64,000 bases of DNA from Macropodus opercularis (GCA_030770545.1 CM061091.1:4346501-4410500); one strand, 5' to 3'; positions 51,187 through 63,991 are shown, counted from the stretch's first letter. Notes: a model not told the origin generated them from the letters alone. A program made the numbers and translations.

Positions 51187-53046
51187 GCTGGCAGTGACTC
51201 TGGGAAATAACTGCTTATGGAGGGAGAGACTGACTCTCAGGGCTTGTGTAAGTGTGTGTAGGAGAGAGAGTGAGAGAGAGAGAAAGGTGGCCAACAAGTG
51301 AGAGGAATGTGTGTCTAGTTTCTCCCTGGGGAGATGTGTGTGTGTCTCAGGTTGATCATATGATGTGCATCCATGAGCCGTCTTGTATCTCAGGACCTAA
51401 GGTTCTTTGTCCACGCGTGTTCCTGTCTGTAGTAGGTGTGTGTGTACATGTCTATTCTGGGCATGTCAGGGCTGCTCTGGTGCCATTGCATGGACCTCCT
51501 GGAGCATCAGCATATACATTCAGATTTGAATGCCATCAAATATGTATGTTCTGTCACCAGCGGGGCAGGGTCTGTGCAGGCTGCCTCCCGTTTGCCTACT
51601 GTACAGTATGTGTGGTCTTTGCCGAGATGTATGCAGACTTCAAACCGAACTCTCCCTCTGCAAAATGCTGCCGCGTATCTGCAAAAAACAAAAAAAAAAC
51701 AAGCTGCTCTGGAATGACGATTGGAGGGCTCATTTTCTCATTGACAATCATGTATTTCTGAAATCACATGGCGGTTGACCAGGTTTCAAATGCCTGAGGG
51801 TCACGAAATGCCCTTAACTCATAAATGATCATGTCAGGTTCAAACGGAGGAAGAAGAAGAAAAAAAGGAAGACGAAGAAAATTGCCGTTACATGGTTTCC
51901 ATCTGACTGCAGTTGCTAAATCCACTGCAGCATTGTGGCCCATCTCTCGGGTCTACAGATCTCAGAAAGACAGCTCCTATTACTGTCAGGCCAATTACCG
52001 GCCACAGCACAGCCACTGCTGTCAACACCAGACAGGTCATGCGATGTACTGGCATCTTTTCTCTCATGCGTCGCCATATTTGCTTAGCAGGGAAACTTGT
52101 ATGTTATGTAACGCTGCTTTAAGCTGTAAGCAAAAGGTTGTCAACGTTTAATATAATCCTGTGTTATAAATTTGCCGTTAAGCAGGGTCAAGGAGCCACT
52201 GGATGTTTTTAGACACCTCGATCACGATCTCGTATATAAAAATCATAGCCTTCTTCAAAAAGTTCAAAGAAATAAAAAGAAACATTATGACACAACACAA
52301 TACAGGAACGGCTGCGATATTGTTTCTGTGGTTTATGTGTCCTTGTGGAAATAAACCGCACATGTGCATACGTACACCCAGAAGTGGGGAATGTGATGAG
52401 AAATGGTCTAAATATTGAAACACTCTCCATTACAGAAGGCAGTGGTCTGGTTTGAGCGTGTCTGTTGAGCTGCCTCTTGTGTTGCACCACACGGAGACGG
52501 TAAAGGCCCGGCCCCATCTGGTCTTGGTTCAGTCTGGTTTACTGCAGAGTGATGCCAATACAAATAGCTGAGCTTGATGTTTGTTTGCATAAATTGTTTT
52601 GAAAGGCTTCACCAAGAGTTTTTGGGGTGGATTACGGTGGGGAAGTTAGAGAGCCAACGTGGTGGAATAATCCTCGTTGAGCTGACAGTTAGATTTGCTC
52701 TTCTTAAAAAAAAAAAATTGTTTTGGATTTTTTTTTTGTTGGTTTCTGGCAACGCGTTTAGGCTGTGAACTTTTGAGGGAATTGTGTGTGTATGCATCCG
52801 CCTAGAATGTGGGTGAGCGATGGTGGGGAATGCAGAACCGCTCTCTCTTCTCTCGTAGCAGAGCTGTGTCGATTTCAATAACATCAATATAGTGTTTAAC
52901 ACATGCTAAAAGTTCAGCGGAAAGTTCAGAGGCCTGAAAGAGGAAATTCGTGTCTCTTCTTAAAGGCCCTTGTGTATCCAGTTTGATTTTTCTCCCATGG
53001 GTCAAGGCAACAGCAAAGGAAGGAAAAAGTCCTGCAGTGAGGTGAA

Positions 53047-53480
53047 TTAGGCTTGTGTTACACATCTGGAAAAAACAGAAAATGCATCTTCGCTGTATAA
53101 CTGCTGGCACGTTTCTTGTTTTGATTGCACACAAGTAGCGGCCACTTGATGTTCATCATCATTTAGCTCTTCTTTTGGTGCAGGTACAAGAAAATTGACT
53201 TTGTGTTCAGGTAAGTGTGTCAGCTTATCGCTAACTGCTAGCAGACGTGTTTTTGCGGGAGCCGTACTGATACCCACTCCCCCGGGTCTCAGCCAGAGCC
53301 CCCAGAAGGATGGAAATCGGTATTCCACCAATGACAGTTCAATCGTTCGAGTGCTCTGGTCCTCATTTGCTGCATAGCCAGTAGAGGTTCCTCCATGGTC
53401 GACTCCCAACTAGATCCAGATGCAGCTAAAAATATTTCTGCTGCAACATTTGTCTTTGTCTTCGAGTCCTTTGCAGCCAC
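53047..53480 (-). pseudogene. Possible fossil open frame, origin unknown
   Basis: Two overlapping minus-strand frames (53409-53047, 120 codons; 53480-53289, 63 codons) lie in a stretch that is more GC-rich than its surroundings. They could be one frame broken by a shift. I recognise no domain. It could be a decayed transposon frame or chance; splicing signals and a promoter are not evident. Confidence 0.15.
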
Positions 53481-56400
53481 ATCATGTCAGGCTGCAGAAT
53501 TAATGATGGTATATTTTCTAGTCCGTGGACAAAACCTGACACATTTGCTCCGTCCATAACCACTGATGGGTTTAGTCTCAACATACACACAGACCTTTGA
53601 CAAGCTTAGCAAACACGGGGATGCAATGTAAAAACATGTGTAATAACCTCCCTTCAGTTTTTTTGCTTGTTTTCTGCTGTCACATTTCAGTGTGACAGGA
53701 CATGCAGTGACATGATGGTGGTCATTTCATTTCCATTTTTTTTAAATTTGTACTCTACCCAGAGAAAAGTTTGTTGTTCAGTATGAATGCGCCATAGGCG
53801 ACTGATCCATCCTACTTAGAAGCAGATGTTACACGGTTGCCAACATCAAAAGGTCCTGTTAACTGTACAGAAGGTGAAATCATATACCTTTGATTGGCCT
53901 CTCCTCTGGTTAATACGAACCTGTTTTGTACATGGTTTGCTGGATGAACCCTGAACTCAACCTCATACCCAATACATCATCAGATTACAGGGAAAACACA
54001 CGTTTTTGGCTAATTTCTGATTTGCAGATTGTCAAGCTTACTTTGGAGAAAGCAAGAGAACTGGATCGGGTCTCCACGAGGCCCCTGGAGTTACACGGAC
54101 GCCTCTAAATAAGGGGTCACAATCCTTATAATACAGCTTGTCTCATTTTCACATTGTCTTTCTCGGCTCCGTTTAATATGTTTTCCATTTTGAGGTTGAC
54201 ATATCTACGGTGTAGACATGCCTTCTATTTTCCTCAAGGATATTTACTCTGAGAAAAATGAGGGGTAAAATATGGAGAGAAAGTGGTGGAGAAGGGGCGA
54301 CGGGGGTAAGAGCCTTCCTTTTAAACATATGGTGAATAAGGGTCATTCAAGAAGTGTTGTGTACATTGCTTGTGGGAAAACAAATCGACACAGAAAACAG
54401 CTCTTTGGTCGTGAGCACGGCTTAAATTCCACACGAGCACAGCAGTGTCACCCCAAGGTGTTGAGAGTAAATATACCATGTTACCTTTAGGCTAAAAAGA
54501 GGAAAACATACAGAGATTGAAGTGCACACCAGTAACAAAGTAAAGCAAATGTTTTACCTAGGAGCAGCAAAAATGACAACAAATGGTGCTGTAATTTACT
54601 TTTGCGAGTTAGATACGTAACTAGGGAAACAAATGCAAAAAGGTTGTACTCATGCTTCAGCAGAGAGTGGAAATACTTATCAGTGTTTAGATTCAAAGAT
54701 ATATCTCAGTCATATGTTGGGAGCCGCATATTTCAGCTGTGCATATGTCTTACTTCATAGTTCAAAGAGCCTGAATCGTGTGACTGCTTCACGGGAGCTG
54801 AGATGCCAGATATGTCATCATTTTAATCATTGCATTTATACTCATTTGTATTTACTGCTGCCGCTGCTATGACAGCACTAACAAACTGCCAGTGAATCAC
54901 ATCTGACAGCTGATAGTTATCAGATATCATGCGATCTGATCCTTGACAGCTCTCAGCCTCCCCGTTCGAAGCTAATGTTATTATTTCACTGACAGAAAAA
55001 GATGTTGCTCACATCAGAATGCCAGGAAATATAGATTTGGTCCATTCAATTATAAACCAAAACAGGTTACATTTGTTTATTTGTTCATGAAATAGCTTGT
55101 TCAACCATCAAAATAAAATATCTACAAAACATCACAGTTGTTAATATAGAGAACAGTGTTGATTTTGCTTTACTTTCCTAATTTTCACTGTAATATTTCA
55201 TCCTCAGCTTAAGGTTGAAACTGACGTTGCTGTCGGCTTCATTAACTGTGCCTCCGTCTTGTACGTCTGTATGTTTAGCGGCCGTGTCTGCTGATCGGCG
55301 CAGACTGTGCGGATGTAGTATGTGCTTGACCTTTGCTGGCAGGAGAGCGACTGCGGTGGAAGATTGATACCACTGCGTGGTCCTCTAATCTGCTCACTTA
55401 GCCCTGGCTGTGGAGTTCGCCTCGCTCGGCTTCATCTGAAGCTCCCTCGTCGTAAACTTGTGGCAGCGTAGAGCCTGGCTACGTTCAAGCCTCTGCCTTT
55501 CTTTGACCCTCCATTACTCATCCTTCAAGTTCTACTCATAAATGTGCGTGAATGCGAAAGTTATTTACTGCTGTGTATATATACTGTCCTCACCTATTAT
55601 TACTTTAATTGTTACATGAACTGATGGTAATAAGAAATGTGAATCTATACATCAGTTACCAGAGATTAACTATCAATTTATAATTTTGTAAAAGATATAT
55701 ATGCAGTAACTTGCTCGAGTTGATGGGCAAACACAGTTTTTTTGTACTTTAACTGTAGTTTCTCTGTACCATCCATCTTATTATATATAGAGTATTTGTC
55801 CATTACGTTACTACAGTTTTGTACGTGAGAACAAGGCTTCGCGATTATGTGGCCGTAAAGGCTTGGAGGTTTATGACAGCTCAGTTTGCTGTTAACCTCT
55901 CCTACGAGCTCGTTATGTGTACTTCTGTCCTTTTCCTTATTAGATTTTATATTGTTAGACGCAAGTAATTTCAGTTTTACACGTGTTATGGTCTATTTAA
56001 TTAGATTTGCTTTTTATATATAAACATGTTATTGCAAGATGTTCCTCCGTGAATCCACATCATATACAGAAATACTGACATGCAGCATACCACGGCAAAC
56101 AATATAATATATTGTGAACACACATACTGTACATACACTAATCAAACTTGGTCCGTAACAAACGTTTTTTTTAATATTTGGTCTGTCTAAGTATTGCACC
56201 TTAATTAAAAATAGTTTTTCAGAACAAGACCTTTTTTTACTTTCAATTGTAAATTATCGGCCTTATCACCTATATGTGTTTCCTTATTAGTAATTTCACC
56301 TTCATTAAAATTGTATGTAAACTTTCAGTAAAACAATAGCTCGTATAATATTGTCTACAGCCTTGGTAATGACATGCCTGGGGAGGGTCATCAGGGACAG

Positions 56401-57802
56401 TGGTAAGACAGAGCACTGAGGCTGAGGTCTTGTAGCCCCCAGTCCTCCCAGAAGGTGTCGGGGTCCTTGCCAGGGGCTTATCGCTTCACACACTGTCTCT
56501 CCTGATTGTCTCTGCTCTACTCTTCCCCTTCCTTCCACCCCTCTCCAGTACTTCTCCTCTTCTTTCTCCCTCGCACCTCCTCAAGCTGTCGGCACACTGG
56601 TACAGAACGTTTCCTTAAGGAAGGAGGATTCCATGTTCCAACCACAGACTGATACATGGAGCGTGATAACCCCTGAGCCAAGGGCTACACTGCCAGCTGA
56701 CATGAAGCAGATATCCTCCAGACGTATTTCTCTCTGGGAACAGGACAACAAATGAAAATGTGGGAGTGTTAGCAGAGACCTCCCTCTATTTAGAAGGTGA
56801 TGTGATGTGATAACACTTGAGCTTTAATCTGAAAGAGTCATATACGACACAGGTACTGTAGTATTTTGGGACTGATTAAAAGAAAAAAAAGACGAACACT
56901 GAAATGTGTGTATTGTGGCTCTACTGTCTATCGGCTGATCGTAAATACATAAAAACAGAGAAGCTTGCACAACAAAACAAAAGCTCTGCATTTATGGTCA
57001 TTTATAATTACAGTTATGAATGTTGTTGGTTTCTTACCAACTGCATTTTATATAAGTATATAAAGCTGTGGGCATATTATTTATTGATATGTTGAGTTTC
57101 AGTATTACACACTGGCCGTTATAGATATTATGTAATGTATTTCCGCAAGCCTAGGTTATCTAACATTCACTGACACACGCATACGCAGTCACAAACTGAT
57201 CAGCCTCTTGGGGAGAAAGGTGGAGCTGAGTGTGCACGGAGACCTTACAGCCCTGTGACCTCATTATTATTCAGAACCAGCAGTGAGAAGATGAGTGGTG
57301 CTCCGTTCCCAGTGCAACTCACAGCCGGCTCTAGTAGATGATGTGCATGAATTGGTGGCGTGTGTGTGTGTGTGTCCAGGGAGGGGGGACATCTCCACTG
57401 CCTCCACCTCCCCCATTACTGTTACACATACATACACACACTAACTTCCTTCTGGGAGATAAGTGGCCTCTGCTTTCTGTCAGAGTGTCCTCAAACAGAG
57501 ACCCCTGGGGCCTCTCGCTTGGTGGGAATGTGGTCTTCTCCCTCCACTTATGCCCCTTCCCTACAGATGAGAAGGAAAACACGACCTGAGGAAAACACCG
57601 TGGCTCATTCTCTGCTTTCGTTTGCCATATTTTCATTGCTGTCTCTCTCCTTGGCCCTCATCCCGTTCTCTCCTTCTCTTTCTTCTGTCTAGGTGGTCGA
57701 TAGCGTTAATTGGCTCACTCAGTCTCTAGTACATTGATTGCGGTCACTAATAAAAGGGCTATTGATTGGCACTTTGTTTAACACTGGCCCGTGCAGGGAG
57801 AA

Positions 57803-57816
57803 CTGCCCTCTACTAC
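57803..57816 (-). promoter_or_regulatory. CTCF-like motif, minus orientation
   Basis: The minus strand reads GTAGTAGAGGGCAG, 12 of 14 matches to CCAGTAGAGGGCAG. It lies about 10.8 kb upstream of irx6a and points toward that gene, opposite to the motif at 35592. Confidence 0.4.
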
Positions 57817-59883
57817 TATCCTGACAGCAACCCTTTTCTGTTTGCCAGGCTCTTAATGTCATAAATTATGTCACTCTATTAGGAAGAGTTTTGGGTCCTA
57901 GTTGTGGGTCCTAAGAGCAGCTACAGGACATTTTTTGGTATTGTGCCTTTTTCTGTGAAACCCACAGTCACATGAAATCATTAATATAACTCTACACGTC
58001 TACAGAGACAGAAAAATCTCTTTAGGTACAGTAGCTAAGGCTGTGAAGGTAGTGTATAGTGTTTAATACACATAACCAACTGCAGCATCTGCAGCTGTAG
58101 TATTCCTGGTAATCACACTGTTGGTAAAGACGGGATCTGATATAGTGACAAACAGCATAGAACTACGATTTAAAATGTGTGATTATGATTTAATTCAGAT
58201 TACACAGAGTTTCCTACTTTAGTTGTCTGATAGATTTCCAGTAAATGACTCTTCCACAACCGCAACCACACAAACAAAACGGGATTACTGAGTCACTAAT
58301 CACTGTCATAAAAACAATACGGCCTGTTTGTTCAGGAAATACAGAAGCTCCATTGTAAAACTACTTCTGCAGTCAAACACACTGGACTTTAAAGGGAAGT
58401 TTCTCACCTGTTTACACTATTTATAGTTGTAATGCATCAAACGTGCAGTAATTAATGAGCAAGCACAAGCAGCAACATACAGAACATCTATCTGATAGGG
58501 TTCAGATGAGACCTTAGACAAAAATGACATGAAGCACGTTTGGGGTAAAATGAGGAAGTCTACAGGAAACAGCCTGGGCAGTATTTCCAACACAAACTCA
58601 GCCCATAGTTTCATTGTGCTATTCTTCACTGAGCAGTCCTGAAGCTTCAGTGAGTCAGAGGCAGGTCTCCAGAGTGAGGCGATGAAAACTGGAAATGGGG
58701 TGTAAGTACCTCCATGAGAGATTTAATTATCACCATTAAATATTCAATGATCAATGGAATTTGTTTTAGTGGATCAATAGGTGGCCAGGCATGAGAAGGA
58801 CAATGTGCATAAGTTGCTATTTGCATTTCAAAGCAGCTTGTGTCACGTGGCCCCATTGGAAATCCATACCATTTTGTAAGGCTGTATTTTATATTTAGTT
58901 GCTTTATCCCCTTATCACTGACTGCTATTGATTCCCTTCCCTTTATTTACTGCCTGCAAACGGCCGTAGGTTTAAAATGTCAAAATGTTTTTAGGGAAGC
59001 TGATACACCTTCATCTGCCTTCCTCATCTCTTGTCTAGGTCTTTATTTCTCTCCCTCTCTCTCTTTAATTCCCTTGTTTCTCCTTCCTCTCTCTCTCCCC
59101 CCTCACTCTCGCAACTCCTCTCAGTATAGATGAAAATTAAACCCTGTTATCTTCCCACCTTGCGTACAGATCTCTGCTCACTCGGGTGTGAATCTGCACA
59201 TTATTCAAATAAATATCTCAGAGGTGTCAGGGGAATACTCCGAGCCACTTCAAAGACGCCCGCCCACCCACCCAAACCTTGGGTAGCGCTTGTTCTTGCT
59301 GGAGTCCTATTTTGTTTACTTGAACTGGCTCTAATAGCTTGTTTTTCCTTCACCTATCACATGTTCAATAGCAACATTTAGCCAAGTTCAAGTGCAAGCT
59401 TGTTCAGTCTTCGCCTAGGCTTCAGTTGTTCTACAACACTGAATGTCAAGTTGTCTCATTTAAAACATTGTTCCTCTCCATTTTCCCTGCAGTCTTGGCA
59501 CTATGTATCATTCCTCTCTTGATCTTTGTGCTCCATAAATCCATAAATGCTTTCTTCCATCTTGCTACCTTTACTAATTCACCGAGTTGATTTCCCTGGT
59601 TTGAATATTACTGTACTGTATGTAAAGCAGTACAATAGTAGCAGAAAAAGCATGCTAACAAAAGGAAACAGTCGACTGAAGGCTGTAGAAATTTAATCTA
59701 AAACCACATATAAACTTCATATACCGTATTTGGTCTTGTGTAAATATTTCTGTAGTACATTAATTACATGCAGCCATAGCAGTGCAGTTGAAACATTTCC
59801 AGAAGGAAATCACATAAACCCAGTAAAATTAATGCAATAACGTCTCTGCACTAAAATTGACTTTAGAGTCCATTTCAAGCTTT

Positions 59884-59994
59884 GCTGATCAGCCACAACG
59901 TTGCTGGCCATGATTGACAGATGCCAGAACATACTGCGTAGCTGCAGACCAATCCCCAAACCACCAGGTGGTGTTAATGTTGTGGTTGATCTAT
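59884..59994. mobile_element. Short inverted-repeat element (MITE-like, Tc1/mariner-related ends)
   Basis: The left end TGATCAGCCACAACGTT and the right end AATGTTGTGGTTGATCT are imperfect inverted repeats (about 14 of 17 pairs). The word GATCAGCCACAACATTAAAACCACC is, as I remember it, the end of a common fish DNA transposon family; here only about 110 bases remain. No transposase frame is left. Confidence 0.6.
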
Positions 59995-60482
59995 ACGCGG
60001 ATGAATTTAAAAAGGCTAGTAAACCTAAGGAGGGTGACGTCACAACTGTTGTGTTCTTCACACTGAGCTAATCACAGTATGGTTGCATTGAATATTTAAC
60101 CTCACCTGTTTTTTTTCAGGTGACATTCGTCCTTAATGACAATGTTTATCTGACCTAGATGTGAGCTACATCATAAAATATCCACAAGCAGATTTATCTA
60201 TCACAGCAGTTCTCACCTATAGGAGACCACAGAGGTCAGGAGTTTAACCTTCAGAGGCCTGAGGGCTGCATGAAGCATCATCAGTGCCATCAGGATCCAT
60301 GGCCTCAGCACTGCTGCTCAGCTGGGGGAAGAAGAATCTGCATAGACTGAATGGATGTGTATGTGAACAGATATTTACTTGCACATCTGCAGGTGCCGGT
60401 GAGCATCTGTCTCGACCGAGTATGAGCAGCTTGAATGATGGGTAAGATGCAGTAACTTCAAAGGCAGAAGGAGACTAAACTG

Positions 60483-60765
60483 CAGTGAAAGTTGCTAGGA
60501 AGGTAGGTAGGTAGGTGGGTGGATAGATGGATAGATAGATGAATAGATAGATGGATAGATGGATGGATGGATAGATAAATGGATGGATGGATGGATAGAT
60601 AGATGGACAGATGGATGGATAGATAGATTGATAGATAGATGGATAGATAGATGGATAGATGGATGGATGGATGGATAGATGGATAGATGGATAGATGGAT
60701 AGATGGATGGATGGATGGATGGATGGATAGATGGATAGATGGATAGATGGATAGATGGATAGATG

Positions 60766-60830
<65 letters not shown>
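60483..60830. repeat. Long GATA/GATG microsatellite
   Basis: About 350 bases of four-base units: GGTA at the left, mixed GATA and GATG in the middle, and pure GATA from about 60765 to 60830. The minus strand reads as a Ser-Ile-Tyr-Leu/Pro-Ser-Ile-His repeat, which is an artefact of the repeat and not a protein. Confidence 0.97.
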
Positions 60831-60869
60831 TGTGTTCTTGACTTTAAATAAAGACATTAAAAAAAACAC

Positions 60870-61134
60870 CGGATCACGTGACTCCTCCCACTCGACCCTT
60901 GAACTACGAAGTTTGGCGTCAGCGCAGGTGTGTGGCGAAGCACCCGGCGTTGGTCCGTCTGATAAAAAGCAGTAAGCAGCGCTTTGTTTGTGGAAGTGTT
61001 AGATTGTCAGTGGTGAACGCTGAGCATTTTAATCAGACGAGTAAATGCTGTAACTCCTGGCTGCGGGAACACTTTTAGCTAGCCGTCAGTAGCTAGCTAG
61101 CTAGCTAGCTAGTGTCCGCGGTAGGATTCTGTCA
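60870..61134 (+). promoter_or_regulatory. Possible promoter and first exon of an unidentified plus-strand gene
   Basis: A CpG-containing patch follows the microsatellite. It has a perfect TCACGTGA E-box at 60874-60881, the sequence CACCCGGCGTTGG, and a possible 5' splice site CAG|GTAAAA at 61134/61135. A self-complementary (AGCT)n tract lies at 61091-61112. The local frame from 60878 stops at 61078, so a first exon here would be mainly untranslated. Unsupported by any homology. Confidence 0.25.
61091..61112. repeat. (AGCT)n short tandem repeat
   Basis: Twenty-two bases of repeated AGCT, self-complementary throughout, inside the CpG-containing patch. Confidence 0.92.
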
Positions 61135-61828
61135 GGTAAAAACAAATCTACATGTAGATTTAACAAATGTCCAAAGAAATCTTCGTAGACTACGTACTTG
61201 CTAACAAACTTGAAAGTTAAGCAATTTATTATTGTTCATTATTAATGTGGCAACATGAGAACAAATCTGGTGCATCTGTCTTCGCGGTTTTGGGTTTGAG
61301 TACTTTAAATATCCAATATCCAGATGCAAAATGCACAGCGTAGTTATGATTATACACAGCGAAAGACATCAGTCATGACTGGGATGGGACACTTACGCTT
61401 GTATGTATAAATTGCTCCCAACAGTGTCCTTAATCTGGGTGAAAATCAATGTGGCTTTTACTGTCACATTGGAGGGGTGGGGACCGTGTTGATGTTGATT
61501 GATGTTCAGATGTCATTTCAGGGGAATTTCATGTTTTTTTCCTTTCTTCCGCGAGGAGATGAACTATAGATCAAACAATAGTGTCTGCTTGCTTTTACTG
61601 GACCCTGCTCAGAGTCTCATCTTGGTTGTTGTCTGGAAGAACATTGTGATTAAAGCATGAAGTCTTAATGGGGTGATAATGAGCTTCAAGTATACGATGC
61701 TGGTTCTGAATAGACACATGCAAAAGCTTAAGCCTCCTGTCTATATTTGATCTCTGCAGTAACTGTCTGCTCATTTTAACCCTTAGAAATTAATTAGGAG
61801 AAGAAAATGCTCTGCAACATAGCAGTGA

Positions 61829-61859
61829 CTTATATTTAGACGTAATGTCTAAATATAAG
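61829..61859. repeat. Perfect 13-bp inverted repeat with 5-base loop
   Basis: CTTATATTTAGAC (61829-61841) pairs with GTCTAAATATAAG (61847-61859) around GTAAT. With a bulged A, three more pairs (GTG/CAC) extend the stem to 61825-61862. Too short for a typical microRNA precursor; could be a small palindromic element. Confidence 0.9.
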
Positions 61860-62054
61860 CACTCGGAAACGGACAATGTTGTCTAGGGTCAGGAGGTCAT
61901 TCTGGTGTCGGATATATGAGCAGTAATTAGCAGTAGGTACAGTAGGATTTGGTAGTTAGTACTGTATACTGTATTTGTACTTGTTAATGATAGATTACAT
62001 ACATTTATTCAAGACTTAAGGTAATTTTTCTTTCTTTTTACGTCTTTTATCCAG

Positions 62055-63991
62055 ATGATGTTCTTTAAAGTTTTGTTCAGGACAGAATGTTAAAAGAAGA
62101 AGGAGTTACAGCTACCAAGAGCCAACTCCTGCAGGCTGCAAGGTGAAGGTTACTTAAGTCTTGGTGAACTCCAAGTTGTCACATGGCATCCAGGTAAACA
62201 ACATCTCCTTCTGTGTCATTCTGCCCGTTTGTCACAGTTGCTTTTGGTAGTTGCTGAACTGTTATATTCTTTATTATATTTATTTTAAATGTCACAACCT
62301 AATGAACAGCTTTTTATAATACCCTCATAATCTTGTTTTAAATCATATGCATAATAAGTGTAAATGTTATCGATTATTGTTTTTAGATCAACTAGTAACA
62401 GGTGACAGGATACTGGTCATATTCATTGATTTATCTCCAGGTTTTAGTCCCTATGCCTCTCTTTCTTTCTCCCACACTTTCCCTCAGAGGAGTCACTGAA
62501 CCCTAGAGTCACAGTTCAGGACTGGCTGCTACTTAAAGGCCAATAATCTGCTTGCGAATGGTTATAGTGTGGTGGCCTGGGCGGAAGCAAATTATTCGCT
62601 TTAGGGTCTCCTGCTGCTGTGGGACCCAGAGCTAGTGGCTGGTGCTGTTAATGTTAACACTCACAGTATGCAAGCCGTCATTATTTATTTAGCCTGTTAA
62701 GTGTTTAAAGTGGAAGGGGTCCACTGGGACAGAGCATGGTTGATGAAATAATTCCACATATGTATGGTTTTCCAGGCACGAGGGAACACAGGAAAAAGTG
62801 TAAACTTTCCTGCAATTTCAAAAGAAAAGGTCTGACCATACAATAACAGACTGGCTGACAGGATGGTCGTATAGAGAACACTGGAGGATTGCACACTGTA
62901 ATACATGTGATGTAAATTGCTCTCTCATTTCAGGATGAGTTGTATCTTTCTCTTTCCAAGTGCATTATGGGTAAATACTCCCCTGTTGCTTCCACAGGAT
63001 TTAAGATTCGAAGGTGCAGCCAGGCGCTACTTATCACCATTCCTTAAATAATACATCATCAGCAGGTGTGCACAGCGGCATAAAAGCAGATGTTTTAGCA
63101 GTTTGCTAATCTGGAGGTTTCAGGTTTGTGTTAACACAATGGAAAAAAGGTTATTAAACTGAACTGAAGCAATGTTATAAAAAGAATGGACCAGAGATTT
63201 CTCATTGTTGAGAGACACTTTTGAAGTCATACAGGGAATGATTACTTGAACATGTTGCTGCTACACGTCATTGGATTATGGGGCACTTACTATTGTGCAC
63301 ATCTTTATTTTCCGTTAGTTTTTATTTTGTTAAAATATATTGGCAGAGTGTAAATGTTAACAGTGTTGGTTGTCTCTGGTATTATGGGGCTTACAAAGAC
63401 TACTATGATCTGATGATTAAAAACACAGGGGTACTAACTTCTGCACATTGTTGTTTTTCCCCTCCACAGCTAACAATGTGTAAGTCAAGTACAGAAGGAA
63501 TTAATAAGATGTTTTCTTGAACACCGCTGAAACTACCAATTACTTAACAATCGCAGAATTTAGAACACACAAGAACGTTAGTTTGGATTCAGTATAAACT
63601 GCTTTAAACTAGGACTCAGCTGGGTCCTCTGTGTTTCTTTCTATTGAACTGCAGCGAATGTCAGACTCTTATGTGAAATATTTCTCGTTTTTGACACTTT
63701 TGGGACATTTTTGATCACAGTAGTGTTTATTTCAGATACCAAAACAAATTTTGTCCTTTATACTTCATTTATAGCAGTCAGATGACTTTTCATGCTAATT
63801 GTGCTGCTGTAATAGATCAGTAGTATCCAAATACTAAAATGGTAAATATCTGGATATGTGGGTCCATCTCTAATATATGTTTGAAATGTACTGAAAGCGT
63901 TTTGTCTCAGGTCAGGCGAGAGGTCTGGTTGATGACGTGATGACAGCCCACCATGCCTGTACTATTGTAGGAGGAACACCGGTAGACACAG
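62055..63991 (+). other. Candidate spliced exons of an unidentified plus-strand gene
   Basis: Three segments have good splice signals. The first, 62055-62193, follows a long pyrimidine tract ending TTTATCCAG and has a CAG|GTAAAC donor. The second, 62934-62970, follows TCTCATTTCAG and ends TGG|GTAAAT. The third, 63911-63991, follows TTTTGTCTCAG and may end ACAG|GTGATG. Segments two and three join in frame as DELYLSLSKCIMG then QARGLVDDVMTAHHACTIVG, and the end of the first could supply SKLSHGIQ in the same frame, but there is no ATG in that frame. I do not recognise the protein. Another strong acceptor (CCCCTCCACAG) sits at 63469. This is a suggestion from splice signals and phase only and may be chance. 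Confidence 0.2.

Larger units (their letters stand above)
47225..60482. other. Upstream intergenic stretch right of irx6a; no gene seen
   Basis: No convincing protein gene in 13 kb. Contents: the irx6a promoter region, a repeat-free block at 47880-48080, a CpG-containing stretch at 48590-48800, two POU-like palindromes (48041, 49353), GGC/GGT repeats near 50260-50296, (GA)n tracts at 51150-51185 and 51265-51285, a possible fossil frame at 53047-53480, an inverted GATA pair at 54910, a CTCF-like motif at 57803 and a short inverted-repeat element at 59884-59994. Irx5, expected next in this cluster, is not in the window. Confidence 0.5.

Noticed and set aside
51252..51761. A 169-codon plus-strand frame
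   Set aside because: It begins in a GA repeat and continues through GT-rich sequence giving many Cys and Val; no domain and no splice context, so probably chance.
59961..59974. CCACCAGGTGGTG as a fifth CTCF site
   Set aside because: It is nearly palindromic, differs from the CTCF core at the GGC end, and lies inside the short inverted-repeat element, whose family sequence explains it.
60495..60869. A 124-codon minus-strand frame of repeated Ser-Ile-Tyr-Leu/Pro-Ser-Ile-His
   Set aside because: It is only the translation of the GATA/GATG microsatellite; any frame of such a repeat lacks stops.
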